NCBI RefSeq assembly: GCF_004015185.1
Contig: NZ_CP025746.1
Coordinates: forward strand, 310,001 to 374,000
Origin: Clostridium manihotivorum
Lineage (GTDB): Bacteria; Bacillota; Clostridia; Clostridiales; Clostridiaceae
DNA: 64,000 bases
Reading direction: 5' to 3'
Part shown: positions 9,660 to 17,657 of the stretch, one piece after another
How the letters are laid out: each line of letters opens with the position of its first letter
Numbering within the stretch: position 1 is the first letter of the stretch
The notes under the pieces: model-generated
The model's input: the letters and a program-made list of their open reading frames with translations, nothing else
Told to the model about the DNA's origin: nothing
Database searches by the model: none
Position numbers and translations under genes: made by a program

Positions 9660-9800
9660 AGAAAATGATGTTAATATGTAGGGTAAAGCATATCCGAATT
9701 TACGCCTTTGGAGTGTCGGGCCAAACGATAAGTATTACTAATATAATTATCGGGCACGGTGAAGAAGGAAGCAAAAATCTATAAGTTTTGCATAACGGTG
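9660..9800 (+). other. Possibly structured leader
   Basis: CGATAAGTATT near 9725 can pair with AATTATCG near 9747, flanked by GGGCCAAA and GGGCACGGTGAAG. The arrangement faintly recalls GEMM (c-di-GMP) riboswitches but lacks their conserved GCAAAGCC. It lies directly before the 50-codon frame at 9806. Confidence 0.25.
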
Positions 9801-9805
9801 TATTT

Positions 9806-9958
9806 ATGGATGATAATAAGCACAGACAAAAAGATAGACCAAAAAGCAATGCAGAGCTAAGAAAGATGTTTCCAAAAGAAGGAGCATATATAGGAGAGAA
9901 AAATAAGGGCAAGGGAGACTTCCAGGATAGACATAAAGATCATAGTGGCCAATATTAA
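9806..9958 (+). CDS. Small hydrophilic protein, 50 residues, unknown function
   Basis: An ATG-initiated frame encoding a highly charged peptide (begins MDDNKHRQKDRPKSN, ends KDHSGQY) with no hydrophobic segment. The motif AELRKMFPKEGAYIG gives it some protein-like character. The ribosome binding site is weak (GGTG 5 bases upstream). It resembles small disordered clostridial or spore-associated peptides only in composition. The coding call is tentative. Confidence 0.45.
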   Translation: MDDNKHRQKDRPKSNAELRKMFPKEGAYIGEKNKGKGDFQDRHKDHSGQY

Positions 9959-9969
9959 TTTTAATATGA

Positions 9970-10212
9970 AGTGGTACATCAATATAGGGTTTCTATATTG
10001 AAACTTAATTTGTACTTTGTACTTGTTCGAAAATCGCTGGTTCTGGGCATTTACGGGCACGTATAAATTAGTAGTTGAGTTAGGAACCCTATATATAGGG
10101 AACCTTTATGAAAACTTAACTTATACTTTTTATAAAATCCCGTCTTCTAGGGACTTTGCGAAATGTGTAAATTAACAGTTGAAGTTAGTTCTCTATAAAG
10201 ATGGACCACTTC
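9970..10212 (-). repeat. Repeat family A composite element, minus orientation
   Basis: Two family A units lie head to tail in reverse orientation, joined at 10085-10101 by CCCTATATATAGGG. The whole is bracketed by a longer inverted repeat: GAAGTGGTACATC at the left end and GATGGACCACTTC at the right. Those outer ends recur at 21575-21661 and 62011-62160. No open frame. Confidence 0.8.
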
Positions 10213-10471
10213 AACTTTAAAACTATTTTTAAAACTCATCTGGGTTCTGAGAGTAAAACTTGAAAATATAAAACCTAAAACTCTTAAGATATAAACTCGA
10301 TACTAAAGTTATATATTTTTATAAATGAAGCTGCTTAAATGGGGTATAAAGTGGCTGTAAAACACCAATTTAACTATAAAAATCAAGCTATAAAAAGTAA
10401 TCCTAAGCAATCATTTGATAAATATGCGTAATTAAATTTAAAAGATAAATTTAAATTTTTTTAAAAAAGTG

Positions 10472-10500
10472 TTGACACTTAGTCTTATTTTTTGTAATAT
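10472..10500 (+). promoter_or_regulatory. Strong promoter of tRNA cluster
   Basis: TTGACA at 10472-10477 and TAATAT at 10495-10500 are separated by exactly 17 bases. A GTCGTGAAAACGAC hairpin follows at about 10513-10526 in the leader. It precedes the first tRNA by 55 bases. Confidence 0.85.
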
Positions 10501-10554
10501 ATCTATTGTTGGGTCGTGAAAACGACAAATAAATTAATGATTAAAACTTAATAT

Positions 10555-10629
10555 GGCTCCTTGGTCAAGCGGTCAAGACACCACCCTTTCACGGTGGTAA
10601 CAGGGGTTCGATTCCCCTAGGAGTCACCA
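10555..10629 (+). tRNA. tRNA-Glu (TTC), copy 1
   Basis: Complete cloverleaf with acceptor GGCTCCT/AGGAGTC, anticodon TTC in CCTTTCACGG, T loop GGTTCGATTCC and encoded CCA. Confidence 0.96.
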
Positions 10630-10642
10630 TTTATCATATTTT

Positions 10643-10718
10643 GGGCGCATAGCTCAGCTGGGAGAGCATCTGCCTTACAAGCAGAGGGTCACAGGTTCGA
10701 TCCCTGTTGTGCCCACCA
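10643..10718 (+). tRNA. tRNA-Val (TAC), copy 1
   Basis: Acceptor GGGCGCA/TGTGCCC with one mismatch-tolerant pair, anticodon TAC in GCCTTACAAGC, T loop GGTTCGATCC, encoded CCA. Confidence 0.96.
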
Positions 10719-10724
10719 AAATAT

Positions 10725-10801
10725 GGCTCAGTAGCTCAGTTGGTTAGAGTGCCGGCCTGTCACGCCGGAGGTCGAGGGTTCGAGCCCCTTCTGAGTCGCC
10801 A
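10725..10801 (+). tRNA. tRNA-Asp (GTC), copy 1
   Basis: Acceptor GGCTCAG/CTGAGTC, anticodon GTC in GCCTGTCACGC, T loop GGTTCGAGCC, encoded CCA. Confidence 0.96.
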
Positions 10802-10811
10802 TTTTTATGAT

Positions 10812-10886
10812 GCTGGCATGGCTCAACGGTAGAGCAGCTGACTTGTAATCAGCAGGTTGTAGGTTCGATTCCTATTGCCAGCTCCA
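10812..10886 (+). tRNA. tRNA-Thr (TGT), copy 1
   Basis: Acceptor GCTGGCA/TGCCAGC, anticodon TGT in GACTTGTAATC, T loop GGTTCGATTCC, encoded CCA. Confidence 0.96.
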
Positions 10887-10906
10887 CTAAAAATAAAACT
10901 TAATAT

Positions 10907-10981
10907 GGCTCCTTGGTCAAGCGGTCAAGACACCACCCTTTCACGGTGGTAACAGGGGTTCGATTCCCCTAGGAGTCACCA
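10907..10981 (+). tRNA. tRNA-Glu (TTC), copy 2
   Basis: Identical to copy 1, exactly 352 bases downstream of it. Confidence 0.96.
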
Positions 10982-10994
10982 TTTATCATATTTT

Positions 10995-11070
10995 GGGCGC
11001 ATAGCTCAGCTGGGAGAGCATCTGCCTTACAAGCAGAGGGTCACAGGTTCGATCCCTGTTGTGCCCACCA
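10995..11070 (+). tRNA. tRNA-Val (TAC), copy 2
   Basis: Identical to copy 1, 352 bases downstream. Confidence 0.96.
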
Positions 11071-11076
11071 AAATAT

Positions 11077-11153
11077 GGCTCAGTAGCTCAGTTGGTTAGA
11101 GTGCCGGCCTGTCACGCCGGAGGTCGAGGGTTCGAGCCCCTTCTGAGTCGCCA
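11077..11153 (+). tRNA. tRNA-Asp (GTC), copy 2
   Basis: Identical to copy 1, 352 bases downstream. Confidence 0.96.
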
Positions 11154-11163
11154 TTTTTATGAT

Positions 11164-11238
11164 GCTGGCATGGCTCAACGGTAGAGCAGCTGACTTGTAA
11201 TCAGCAGGTTGTAGGTTCGATTCCTATTGCCAGCTCCA
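11164..11238 (+). tRNA. tRNA-Thr (TGT), copy 2
   Basis: Identical to copy 1, 352 bases downstream. Confidence 0.96.
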
Positions 11239-11258
11239 CTAAAAATAAAACTTAATAT

Positions 11259-11333
11259 GGCTCCTTGGTCAAGCGGTCAAGACACCACCCTTTCACGGTG
11301 GTAACAGGGGTTCGATTCCCCTAGGAGTCACCA
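11259..11333 (+). tRNA. tRNA-Glu (TTC), copy 3
   Basis: Identical to copies 1 and 2; the following spacer has one extra T. Confidence 0.96.
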
Positions 11334-11347
11334 TTTATCATATTTTT

Positions 11348-11423
11348 GGGCGCATAGCTCAGCTGGGAGAGCATCTGCCTTACAAGCAGAGGGTCACAGG
11401 TTCGATCCCTGTTGTGCCCACCA
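11348..11423 (+). tRNA. tRNA-Val (TAC), copy 3
   Basis: Same mature sequence as the earlier copies; the spacers on both sides differ slightly. Confidence 0.96.
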
Positions 11424-11430
11424 AAAATAT

Positions 11431-11507
11431 GGCTCAGTAGCTCAGTTGGTTAGAGTGCCGGCCTGTCACGCCGGAGGTCGAGGGTTCGAGCCCCTTCTGA
11501 GTCGCCA
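11431..11507 (+). tRNA. tRNA-Asp (GTC), copy 3
   Basis: Same mature sequence as the earlier copies; the spacer to the next tRNA is shorter (ATTTAAT). Confidence 0.96.
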
Positions 11508-11514
11508 ATTTAAT

Positions 11515-11589
11515 GCTGGCATGGCTCAACGGTAGAGCAGCTGACTTGTAATCAGCAGGTTGTAGGTTCGATTCCTATTGCCAGCTCCA
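11515..11589 (+). tRNA. tRNA-Thr (TGT), copy 3
   Basis: Same mature sequence as the earlier copies; last gene of the cluster, immediately followed by a terminator. Confidence 0.96.
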
Positions 11590-11592
11590 CAG

Positions 11593-11625
11593 AAAACATC
11601 TTACGATTTCGTAAGATGTTTTTTT
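11593..11625 (+). terminator. Terminator of tRNA cluster
   Basis: AAACATCTTACG/CGTAAGATGTTT with loop ATTT and a run of seven T. Confidence 0.95.
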
Positions 11626-11735
11626 GTTATACGATTTTATTTATATAAGCATATAAATATTACAAAGCTGTAAGGCATATAAATGAGAAAATGCAAATAT
11701 AATTACGTATATAAATTAAGAATGGAGTTACTACG

Positions 11736-11852
11736 ATGAGTGTATTGTCTTTATCACAATTTCTTTTCTACGTATTTATACTTGCAAGCATGCTCATAAC
11801 CACCTTTATAATAATCCCTGATTTTTTTATAAGGTGTTTTAGAAGAAAATAA
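11736..11852 (+). CDS. 38-residue single-pass membrane peptide
   Basis: TGGAG lies 7 bases before an ATG. The peptide begins MSVLSLSQFLFYVF, has one long hydrophobic segment (about residues 8-32) and ends in the basic tail RCFRRK. Its stop codon is built into the terminator stem at 11851-11886, so the unit is compact: possible promoter, frame, terminator. Size, single helix and cationic tail resemble type I toxins and small membrane regulators, but no family is recognised and no antisense RNA is evident. Confidence 0.55.
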   Translation: MSVLSLSQFLFYVFILASMLITTFIIIPDFFIRCFRRK

Positions 11853-11886
11853 AAGCTGATTTCTCTTAAGGTAGAAATCAGCTTTT
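11851..11886. terminator. Bidirectional terminator
   Basis: AAAAGCTGATTTC pairs with GAAATCAGCTTTT. It serves the 38-residue peptide gene on the plus strand and dnaI on the minus strand, whose stop codon is 15 bases away. Confidence 0.85.
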
Positions 11887-11900
11887 GATAAATAATTAAA

Positions 11901-12878
11901 TTATCTAGATAAGTTCTTTTTCACTCTTATATCTTCAGAATAGAATTTAAAAAGTTTAAAGTTTCCGAAGAGACGAGAGGTTATTCTCTCTGCATAATAC
12001 TTAGTTAGAGTTTGAAGCGTCATATTTGAAGATATAAGCATTTTCTTTTTATTAAGCAGTTTCTTGTTTAAAAGGGTAAATAGTTCAGTAACTACGAACT
12101 CTGTTATCTGTTCTGCACCTAAGTCATCTATTATTAGGAGATCGCAATTAATTAAGAAATCTTCTAATGCTTCATTATTATTGAATCTAACATCCTTTAG
12201 ATCACGTATTAGTTCATCGGAAGTTCTATATACAACTAAGTAGCCTTTGTCTAGTAGGTCTTTAGCTATGCAGTTGGAAAGAAAGGTCTTACCAGTTCCT
12301 GATGTGCCGTAAAATAATAAGTTTTCATTCTTATTAGAGAAGTTAGGAAGATAATCTCCAACAACGTAACTAAGTATAGACTCCATATTTTTTCTTGGAG
12401 AAAACTTTTCATCTCCGATTCTGTGAGTTGGATAGTAGTTGATGTTGAAGGTATTAAAGTTTTCTTCCTGTATAACATTCTCAAGTCCAGAATTCTTATA
12501 ATATAAACCTACTAATTTATGTTTGTAGCAGGAGCATTTTTCTGTGACTATATAGCCTGTGTCCTTACATTTAGCACATCTATAATGAAGATTTAAATAT
12601 TCAGGATTATATCCATAAGAAACTAAAAGTTCATACTTCTTAGCTCTAAGCTCTGTTATGGCATCCTTTATTTTTTTAAATTCTTCTTCAAAATTGTCCA
12701 TTGCCTTTAAAGCAATCATAGAAAGTTTGATACTCATTTTCCCTATTTCATTATCTAAATCTAATATTTCGGGATGCTTTTCTTTTATCTCTTCTCTACG
12801 TTTTTTTAAGGCAGCAGCTTCTTCTTCTCTAATTTTTTGATATAAACTTTCCACTTGACTTTTATATCCACTAATCAT
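11901..12878 (-). CDS. dnaI: Primosomal helicase loader DnaI/DnaC-type ATPase
   Basis: An AAA+ ATPase that loads the replicative helicase at origins and restarted forks. The N-terminal part is a long charged helix, followed by a zinc-binding region CAKCKDTGY...CSCYKH (about residues 135-160) like that of B. subtilis DnaI. The ATPase domain has Walker A YGTSGTGKTFLSN (about 188-200), Walker B LLIIDDLGAE and the sensor-1 stretch KKMLISSNM. The length of 325 is normal. Its start overlaps the end of the upstream dnaD-type gene by 8 bases, indicating translational coupling in a dnaD-dnaI operon. Confidence 0.9.
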   Translation of the reverse strand: MISGYKSQVESLYQKIREEEAAALKKRREEIKEKHPEILDLDNEIGKMSIKLSMIALKAMDNFEEEFKKIKDAITELRAKKYELLVSYGYNPEYLNLHYRCAKCKDTGYIVTEKCSCYKHKLVGLYYKNSGLENVIQEENFNTFNINYYPTHRIGDEKFSPRKNMESILSYVVGDYLPNFSNKNENLLFYGTSGTGKTFLSNCIAKDLLDKGYLVVYRTSDELIRDLKDVRFNNNEALEDFLINCDLLIIDDLGAEQITEFVVTELFTLLNKKLLNKKKMLISSNMTLQTLTKYYAERITSRLFGNFKLFKFYSEDIRVKKNLSR

Positions 12879-13860
12879 TGTTATCCCATCCTAATAATTT
12901 TCTCTCTAAAGAATCGTAATCATAGGTTCTTTGCTCATAATCAGTAAACTTTAAATTGCTCTTCTTAGAGTTATCATAATTATTTTGCTTATTGGTATTA
13001 GTTTTAGGTGGTAGGTTTTTTGTAGCAACATCCTCTAGGGTTTTTATACCGTCGTTATTCCACCTTGTTAATATTCCATCTATATATCTAAAATCTGCTC
13101 TATTGAGTCTCTCAAAACATATTTCGCAAGCTTTTAATATTACCTCGTTAGGAAAGTTATATGTAAACATCCACTTTTCCATAAGCTCTTCCTGAGGCTT
13201 CATCACTTCACCATTTTTTATGCCAAGATAAGCTAGGATCTTTCTTATCTTCACCCATTTATCTTCGCTCTTACTTATATAAGCATGAACATCTTCAATA
13301 TTTTTTATTCCGCTATCGTGCCAAGCTAATGCAACCTTTTCTATATATCTGGAATCTGCTTTACCTTTGGACACACAATATTCTATAAGCATCAATATCA
13401 TCTCAGAAGAAAAAGAAAAGTCATTTTGAAGACCAAGATAAGTTGTCATTTCTTTAGGGGATAGAGGTCTGCTTAACAATCTTTCAACTTCTTTAAGCAT
13501 ATCTTTAGTGTTGTCTTTGTTTAACTCGTCTAGTAAGTTAACATTTGATGCATTGTCATCATCACCATTTAATTCTAAGAATTTTATATTAAAGTTGCCC
13601 ATCTTATCTATAGGAACTAACTGAATGACACCTTCATCATTCCAATAGTTTAAGGCATTCATTATATCAGATTCTAGAAGACTTAAATTAGAAGCTATAA
13701 TGGATGAGCTAACTCCTAATTCACCTGAAATACTGTACTTTAGCATAAGTAGATAAACTTTTACAAATTCACCTCTTGCTTTAGGCATATATTTTTCAAG
13801 AAAAATATTGCTTACAGGAGTAAACTCTACAGGAGAATTTTTAAGCATAAATGTACTCAT
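12871..13860 (-). CDS. DnaD-domain replication initiation protein
   Basis: A primosome protein with a winged-helix N-terminal half (about residues 1-110) and two DnaD C-terminal (DnaB_2) domains, each ending in the YxxxIxxxW motif: YIEKVALAWHDSGIKNIEDV and YIDGILTRWNNDGIKTLEDV. Two such domains in tandem are typical of the clostridial protein that combines DnaD and DnaB roles in helicase loading. I choose the ATG at 13860 because GGAGGG lies 10 bases upstream; an in-frame ATG at 13878 overlaps that site. It is co-transcribed with dnaI. Confidence 0.88.
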   Translation of the reverse strand: MSTFMLKNSPVEFTPVSNIFLEKYMPKARGEFVKVYLLMLKYSISGELGVSSSIIASNLSLLESDIMNALNYWNDEGVIQLVPIDKMGNFNIKFLELNGDDDNASNVNLLDELNKDNTKDMLKEVERLLSRPLSPKEMTTYLGLQNDFSFSSEMILMLIEYCVSKGKADSRYIEKVALAWHDSGIKNIEDVHAYISKSEDKWVKIRKILAYLGIKNGEVMKPQEELMEKWMFTYNFPNEVILKACEICFERLNRADFRYIDGILTRWNNDGIKTLEDVATKNLPPKTNTNKQNNYDNSKKSNLKFTDYEQRTYDYDSLERKLLGWDNND

Positions 13861-13879
13861 AGGGTCATAACCCTCCATT

Positions 13880-14245
13880 CAAAATAATTTTCAAATAAAT
13901 AAATAAAACCAACAATAAAAATTGTTCATTTATATTATAACAGAGGGGTAAGGTTCTCTCAACAATACTACGCTGTCAATTAATGACTAAGGAAAGCTTA
14001 AACACTACAATATTGAATATTATAGAAGGGCATGAATAATAAGTAAGACAATAGGACATATTAAAAAGGAATGTTGATTTTTTACTCTTATAATACATGA
14101 GAATGAAAGATAGATTGCTTCGATTTTATTTAAAGTACTAACTTAATTCTGAGGAGTGATTCTATAGGATAAGAACCGCTTATATAAGCATTAATCTTAT
14201 ATGCATAATATTTTAAGAGAGGCATACAACAGTTTTAAAACACCT
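13880..14245. other. Intergenic region, nothing recognised
   Basis: Upstream of dnaD (minus strand) and before the IS607-type element. No frame or known RNA found. The dnaD promoter is expected near 13900-13940. Confidence 0.35.
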
Positions 14246-14318
14246 ACTAAAACCAACTAAAATATATTGGAATATTGTTAGTTTTATGCTGTCATAATAT
14301 GTGTAAAGAGGTGATAGC

Positions 14319-14917
14319 ATGAAGTATTATACAATTGGTCAATTCTCAAAATTAGTGGGAAAAAGTATTCAAACTTTAAGATTGTGGGATAATGAAGGAA
14401 AGTTAAAACCACATCATATAACAGAAGGTGGACACCGTTATTATTCTGAACAACGAATTAATCAAGTTTTGCAAGTGCCACTTGTTAAGAAAACTAAAAA
14501 AGTAATTGGATATTGTAAAGTGTCAAGTAATAAACAAAAAGATGATTTAGCAAGACAAGTTGAAAATGTTAAAACATACATGATTGCTAAAGGGTACTCA
14601 TTTGATGTTATTACTGATATAGGAAGTGGAATAAATTACGATAAAAAAGGATTAAATCAATAGTTGAAAAGATAGTGATTCTATATAAAGATAGGTTGCT
14701 GAGATTTGGGTTTGAAATAATAGAAAATCTATGTAATAAGTATGGGACTGATATCGAAATCATAGATAACACTGAAAAAACAGAAGAACAGGAATTAGTT
14801 GAGGATTTAATTCAAATTGTTACAGTTTTTAGTTGTAGGTTGCAAGGCAAAAGAGCCAATAAAGCAAAGAAAATGATTAAGGAGCTGTTAGAGAATGATA
14901 CTGGCGAAGAAAGTTAG
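14319..14917 (+). pseudogene. tnpA: IS607 TnpA serine recombinase, disrupted
   Basis: The N-terminal MerR-like HTH (YYTIGQFSKLVGKSIQTLRLWDNEGKL) and the start of the serine recombinase domain (VIGYCKVSSNKQKDDLARQ, with the catalytic Ser in the YCKVSS motif) are intact up to GLNQ. A stop codon at 14661-14663 then interrupts it. The rest (IVEKIVILYKDRLLRFG and on to 14917) continues in another frame, and about ten residues usually found after GLNQ are missing. A deletion with frameshift therefore splits the gene, so the element probably cannot transpose by itself. Confidence 0.85.
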
Positions 14918-16040
14918 AATTATTCCGAATATAGAGCAAGAACAAAAATTATGGCAGTCTGTTGGTACTGCAAGATATATTTATAATTGGACACTTGCAA
15001 GACAAGAAGAAAATCACAAAAATGGTGTCAAGTTTATAAAAGATGAAGATTTAAGAAAAGAATTAACTATTTTAAAGAAATCAGAACTTAACTGGCTTAA
15101 TGAAGTATCTAATAATGTAGCAAAACAGGCTGTAAAAGATGGTTGTAATGCTTATAAAAATTTCTTTAAAGGGTTAGCGGATAAACCAAGATTTAAGAGC
15201 AGAAGAAAAAGCAAACCTTCATTCTATAATGATACAGATAAACTAAAAGTTAAAGAAAACTTAGTATTAATTGAAAAAGTAGGTTGGATTAAAACAGTAG
15301 AACAAATACCTACAGATATTAAATATATTAATCCAAGAATAAGTTTTGACGGTAAGTTTTGGTATATATCTATAGGCATAGAAAAAGAAGAAACTATATC
15401 AGAAAATACAGATATATCAATAGGTGTGGATTTAGGATTAAAAGATTTAGCAATAGTTTCAAATATAGATAAGCCATTTAAAAATATTAACAAAGCTAAA
15501 GAAGTGAAAAGACTAAAAAAGAAGTTAAAAAGAAAGCAGAAACAAGTTTCAAGAAAATATGAAGATGGAAAAATTCGAATAGGAAAGGAAGGTGAAAACC
15601 GTTATAAATTTACTAAAACTAATAATATTAAAAAACTCGAAAGAGAATTAAAACTTATTCAAAGAAGGCTTTCAAATATACGTTTAAATCATATTCATCA
15701 AACAACAACTGCAATAGTGAAAACCAAGCCAAGCAGAATAGTTGTTGAAGATTTAAATGTAAAGGGTATGCTTAAAAATAAACACTTATCAAAGGCTATA
15801 CAAGAACAATGTTTCCATAAGTTTATTAGTATCTTAGAATATAAGAGTAAATTTAATGGCATTGAATTTGTAAAAGCAGATAGGTTTTATCCTTCAAGCA
15901 AAACTTGTTCTTGTTGTGGCGTAATAAAGAAAGATTTAAAACTTAAAGACAGAGTTTTTGTTTGTCCATCATGTAATGCTCGGATGGATAGGGACAAAAA
16001 TGCGTCAATAAATCTTTCAAGGTATAAAAAATCAGCATAA
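14895..16040 (+). CDS. tnpB: TnpB RNA-guided endonuclease of IS607 element
   Basis: TnpB proteins are RNA-guided DNA nucleases ancestral to Cas12. This one is 381 residues and looks complete: N-terminal AKKVRIIPN and GTARYIYNW, then RuvC motifs I GVDLGLKDLA (Asp179), II VVEDLNVKGM (Glu285) and III MDRDKNASIN (Asp365/Asp367), with a zinc ribbon C338..C341 and C357..C360. All three RuvC acidic positions and all four Cys are present, so nuclease activity is plausible despite the broken tnpA. The start overlaps the end of tnpA by 23 bases. A guide RNA would derive from its 3' end and the region just downstream. Confidence 0.93.
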   Translation: MILAKKVRIIPNIEQEQKLWQSVGTARYIYNWTLARQEENHKNGVKFIKDEDLRKELTILKKSELNWLNEVSNNVAKQAVKDGCNAYKNFFKGLADKPRFKSRRKSKPSFYNDTDKLKVKENLVLIEKVGWIKTVEQIPTDIKYINPRISFDGKFWYISIGIEKEETISENTDISIGVDLGLKDLAIVSNIDKPFKNINKAKEVKRLKKKLKRKQKQVSRKYEDGKIRIGKEGENRYKFTKTNNIKKLERELKLIQRRLSNIRLNHIHQTTTAIVKTKPSRIVVEDLNVKGMLKNKHLSKAIQEQCFHKFISILEYKSKFNGIEFVKADRFYPSSKTCSCCGVIKKDLKLKDRVFVCPSCNARMDRDKNASINLSRYKKSA

Positions 16041-16150
16041 TATCACTAACAAGATAGTGCTGATATGTACTGTGCGTTACGCAGGATTTTAAGCCTTTGG
16101 AGCAACATATCAAACTGGAGTAGTCTTATGACAAAACAGGTTGCGTTGAA
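16041..16150 (+). ncRNA. Probable omega RNA (TnpB guide scaffold) region
   Basis: The stretch directly after tnpB is structured: GATATGT near 16060 pairs with ACATATC near 16105, enclosing TGCGTTACGCA. TnpB guide RNAs come from exactly this position and end with a guide copied from DNA beyond the right end. The exact boundary, and so the guide, cannot be fixed by eye. Confidence 0.55.
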
Positions 16151-16214
16151 TAAGGAATAAATCTCTAAATATTAGATTTTAGTAGATTTTATGTAACGGT
16201 AAGCGATGTAAAGT

Positions 16215-17417
16215 ATGGAGAGTAGGAGAGTTAAATTATTTATATTAAGAAGTGCCTTCCTAATAGTATTGCCGAGTTTAATATACGTAGCCTTAACAAT
16301 TGGGCATAAATCTTTTTACGATGCCTATGAGAATGGAGTAAAAATTGGGTGCGTTACTGATAAGGAAGTGGCAGTTGAAGCCTTTAATCAGGCTAAGGAT
16401 GACGTAAACAGTAGGTTTGGCATTGAAGTTGACAAGGATGAGACCCTGTCCTTCAAAAAGATAAGTAGCGCAGATAGTGCCGTAAGTACCATAAATAACT
16501 TGAAAGACAATATAATAAAAAACTTTAATATGAATGTTAGTGCCTTTAGGCTGATTATAGGAGATAAAGAGCTTGGATACATAGCTAAAAAAGAAGAAGG
16601 AAAGCAGATATTAGAGAAGGTTGCAGACAAATACATAGATATGAGCAATATAGACAGAAGTAAGGTTTTTTCTATAGGAGTAGAAAGTCATAATCAGTAC
16701 ATAGAAGAGAAAACATCAGTATCCAATGTCCTTTCTACAGATGAGATAGCAGATAAAATAATAGACGCGGATAAAGATAGTAAGAATCCTTTAGTGAAAG
16801 TTGAAGTCAAAACAAGGAATAAAAAACTCATCGATGTAGAACCATCTACTATTATAGATTCAAGTGAAGATTTATTTATGGGAGAATCAAAGACTGATAA
16901 AGGAACAAGTGGTAAAGCTGAGGTAGAGGAAGAAGAAACCTTTATAAATGGGAAAAAAACTAATATAGAAAAATTGAGTGAAAAGGTTACGGTTAAACCA
17001 AAGGATACAGTTATAACCAGAGGAATAAAAAATCCAATATCCTCTGGTGTAGCTTTCCTTTCAAGACCCTCTAGAGGGGTTATAAGCTCTAATTTTGGAG
17101 CCCGTTGGGGAGAAGTGCATCATGGTATTGATATCGCTGCAAATGTGGGAGATCCAATAGGTGTGGCTATGGATGGTAAGATAAAAGAAACTTCTTATAA
17201 TAGTGTATATGGAAATATGATAATAGTTGATCACGGAGAAGGTATTGAAACAGTCTATGGCCACTGTAGCAAGGTTTTGGTTAAGGTTGGGGATAAGGTA
17301 AAACGGGGAGATGTCATAGGTAGAGTAGGAAACACTGGTAGAAGTACTGGTCCACATGTGCACTTTGAACTAAGAGTAAATGGAACAGCAATAAATCCTA
17401 ATAAGTACATAAAGTAG
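16215..17417 (+). CDS. M23-family (LytM) metallopeptidase, membrane anchored
   Basis: A cell-wall endopeptidase. Residues 8-28 form an N-terminal signal anchor; then comes an extracytoplasmic region with a G5-like segment (about 230-270, EEEETFINGKKTN and VTVKPKDTVITRG) and a C-terminal LytM domain. The zinc ligands are visible: HHGIDI (His and Asp near 301-305) and HVHFEL near 379, with YGNMIIVDHG and GNTGRSTGPH typical of active enzymes. The ribosome binding site before ATG 16215 is poor, and the IS607-type element sits immediately upstream, so expression may have been altered by the insertion. Confidence 0.88.
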   Translation: MESRRVKLFILRSAFLIVLPSLIYVALTIGHKSFYDAYENGVKIGCVTDKEVAVEAFNQAKDDVNSRFGIEVDKDETLSFKKISSADSAVSTINNLKDNIIKNFNMNVSAFRLIIGDKELGYIAKKEEGKQILEKVADKYIDMSNIDRSKVFSIGVESHNQYIEEKTSVSNVLSTDEIADKIIDADKDSKNPLVKVEVKTRNKKLIDVEPSTIIDSSEDLFMGESKTDKGTSGKAEVEEEETFINGKKTNIEKLSEKVTVKPKDTVITRGIKNPISSGVAFLSRPSRGVISSNFGARWGEVHHGIDIAANVGDPIGVAMDGKIKETSYNSVYGNMIIVDHGEGIETVYGHCSKVLVKVGDKVKRGDVIGRVGNTGRSTGPHVHFELRVNGTAINPNKYIK

Positions 17418-17504
17418 TACTGTTTAAGCGAATTTGATTATTGCAAAAGAAATTAAAATGATTTTATTTTCTAGGAAATCATAAAACAGTTCGCTAGCTA
17501 AGTC

Positions 17505-17650
17505 TAGTAATATCAATGACTTAGAGCAACTGTTTAGAATAAACAGTAAAAAGATAAATATTATTCGACTGCCAGATTTTTCTCATATACATTCGGAATC
17601 TTTGATGTGCAAAAAAGCTCACTGAAGAAGGTCGCTTTAGCTGCTTTTTT
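17505..17650 (+). repeat. Repeat family B
   Basis: Contains the family phrases AAACAGTAAAAAGATAAAT, CTGCCAGATTTTTCTCATA, ACATTCGGAA, GTGCAAAAAAGCTCACT and GAAGAAGGTCGCTTTAGC. It begins about 85 bases after the M23 gene. The final AAAAAAGC..GCTTTTTT can form a terminator-like stem. Confidence 0.8.
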
Positions 17651-17657
17651 ATAACCA

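Larger units (their letters stand above)
14250..16150 (+). mobile_element. IS607-family element with broken tnpA and intact tnpB
   Basis: A MerR-HTH plus serine-recombinase gene overlaps a tnpB gene on the same strand, the standard IS607 organisation. The ends are approximate: IS607 elements have no terminal inverted repeats or target duplications. The left end should lie between 14230 and 14300 and the right end soon after the structured region that follows tnpB. The element lies about 65 bases upstream of the M23 peptidase gene. Confidence 0.8.
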
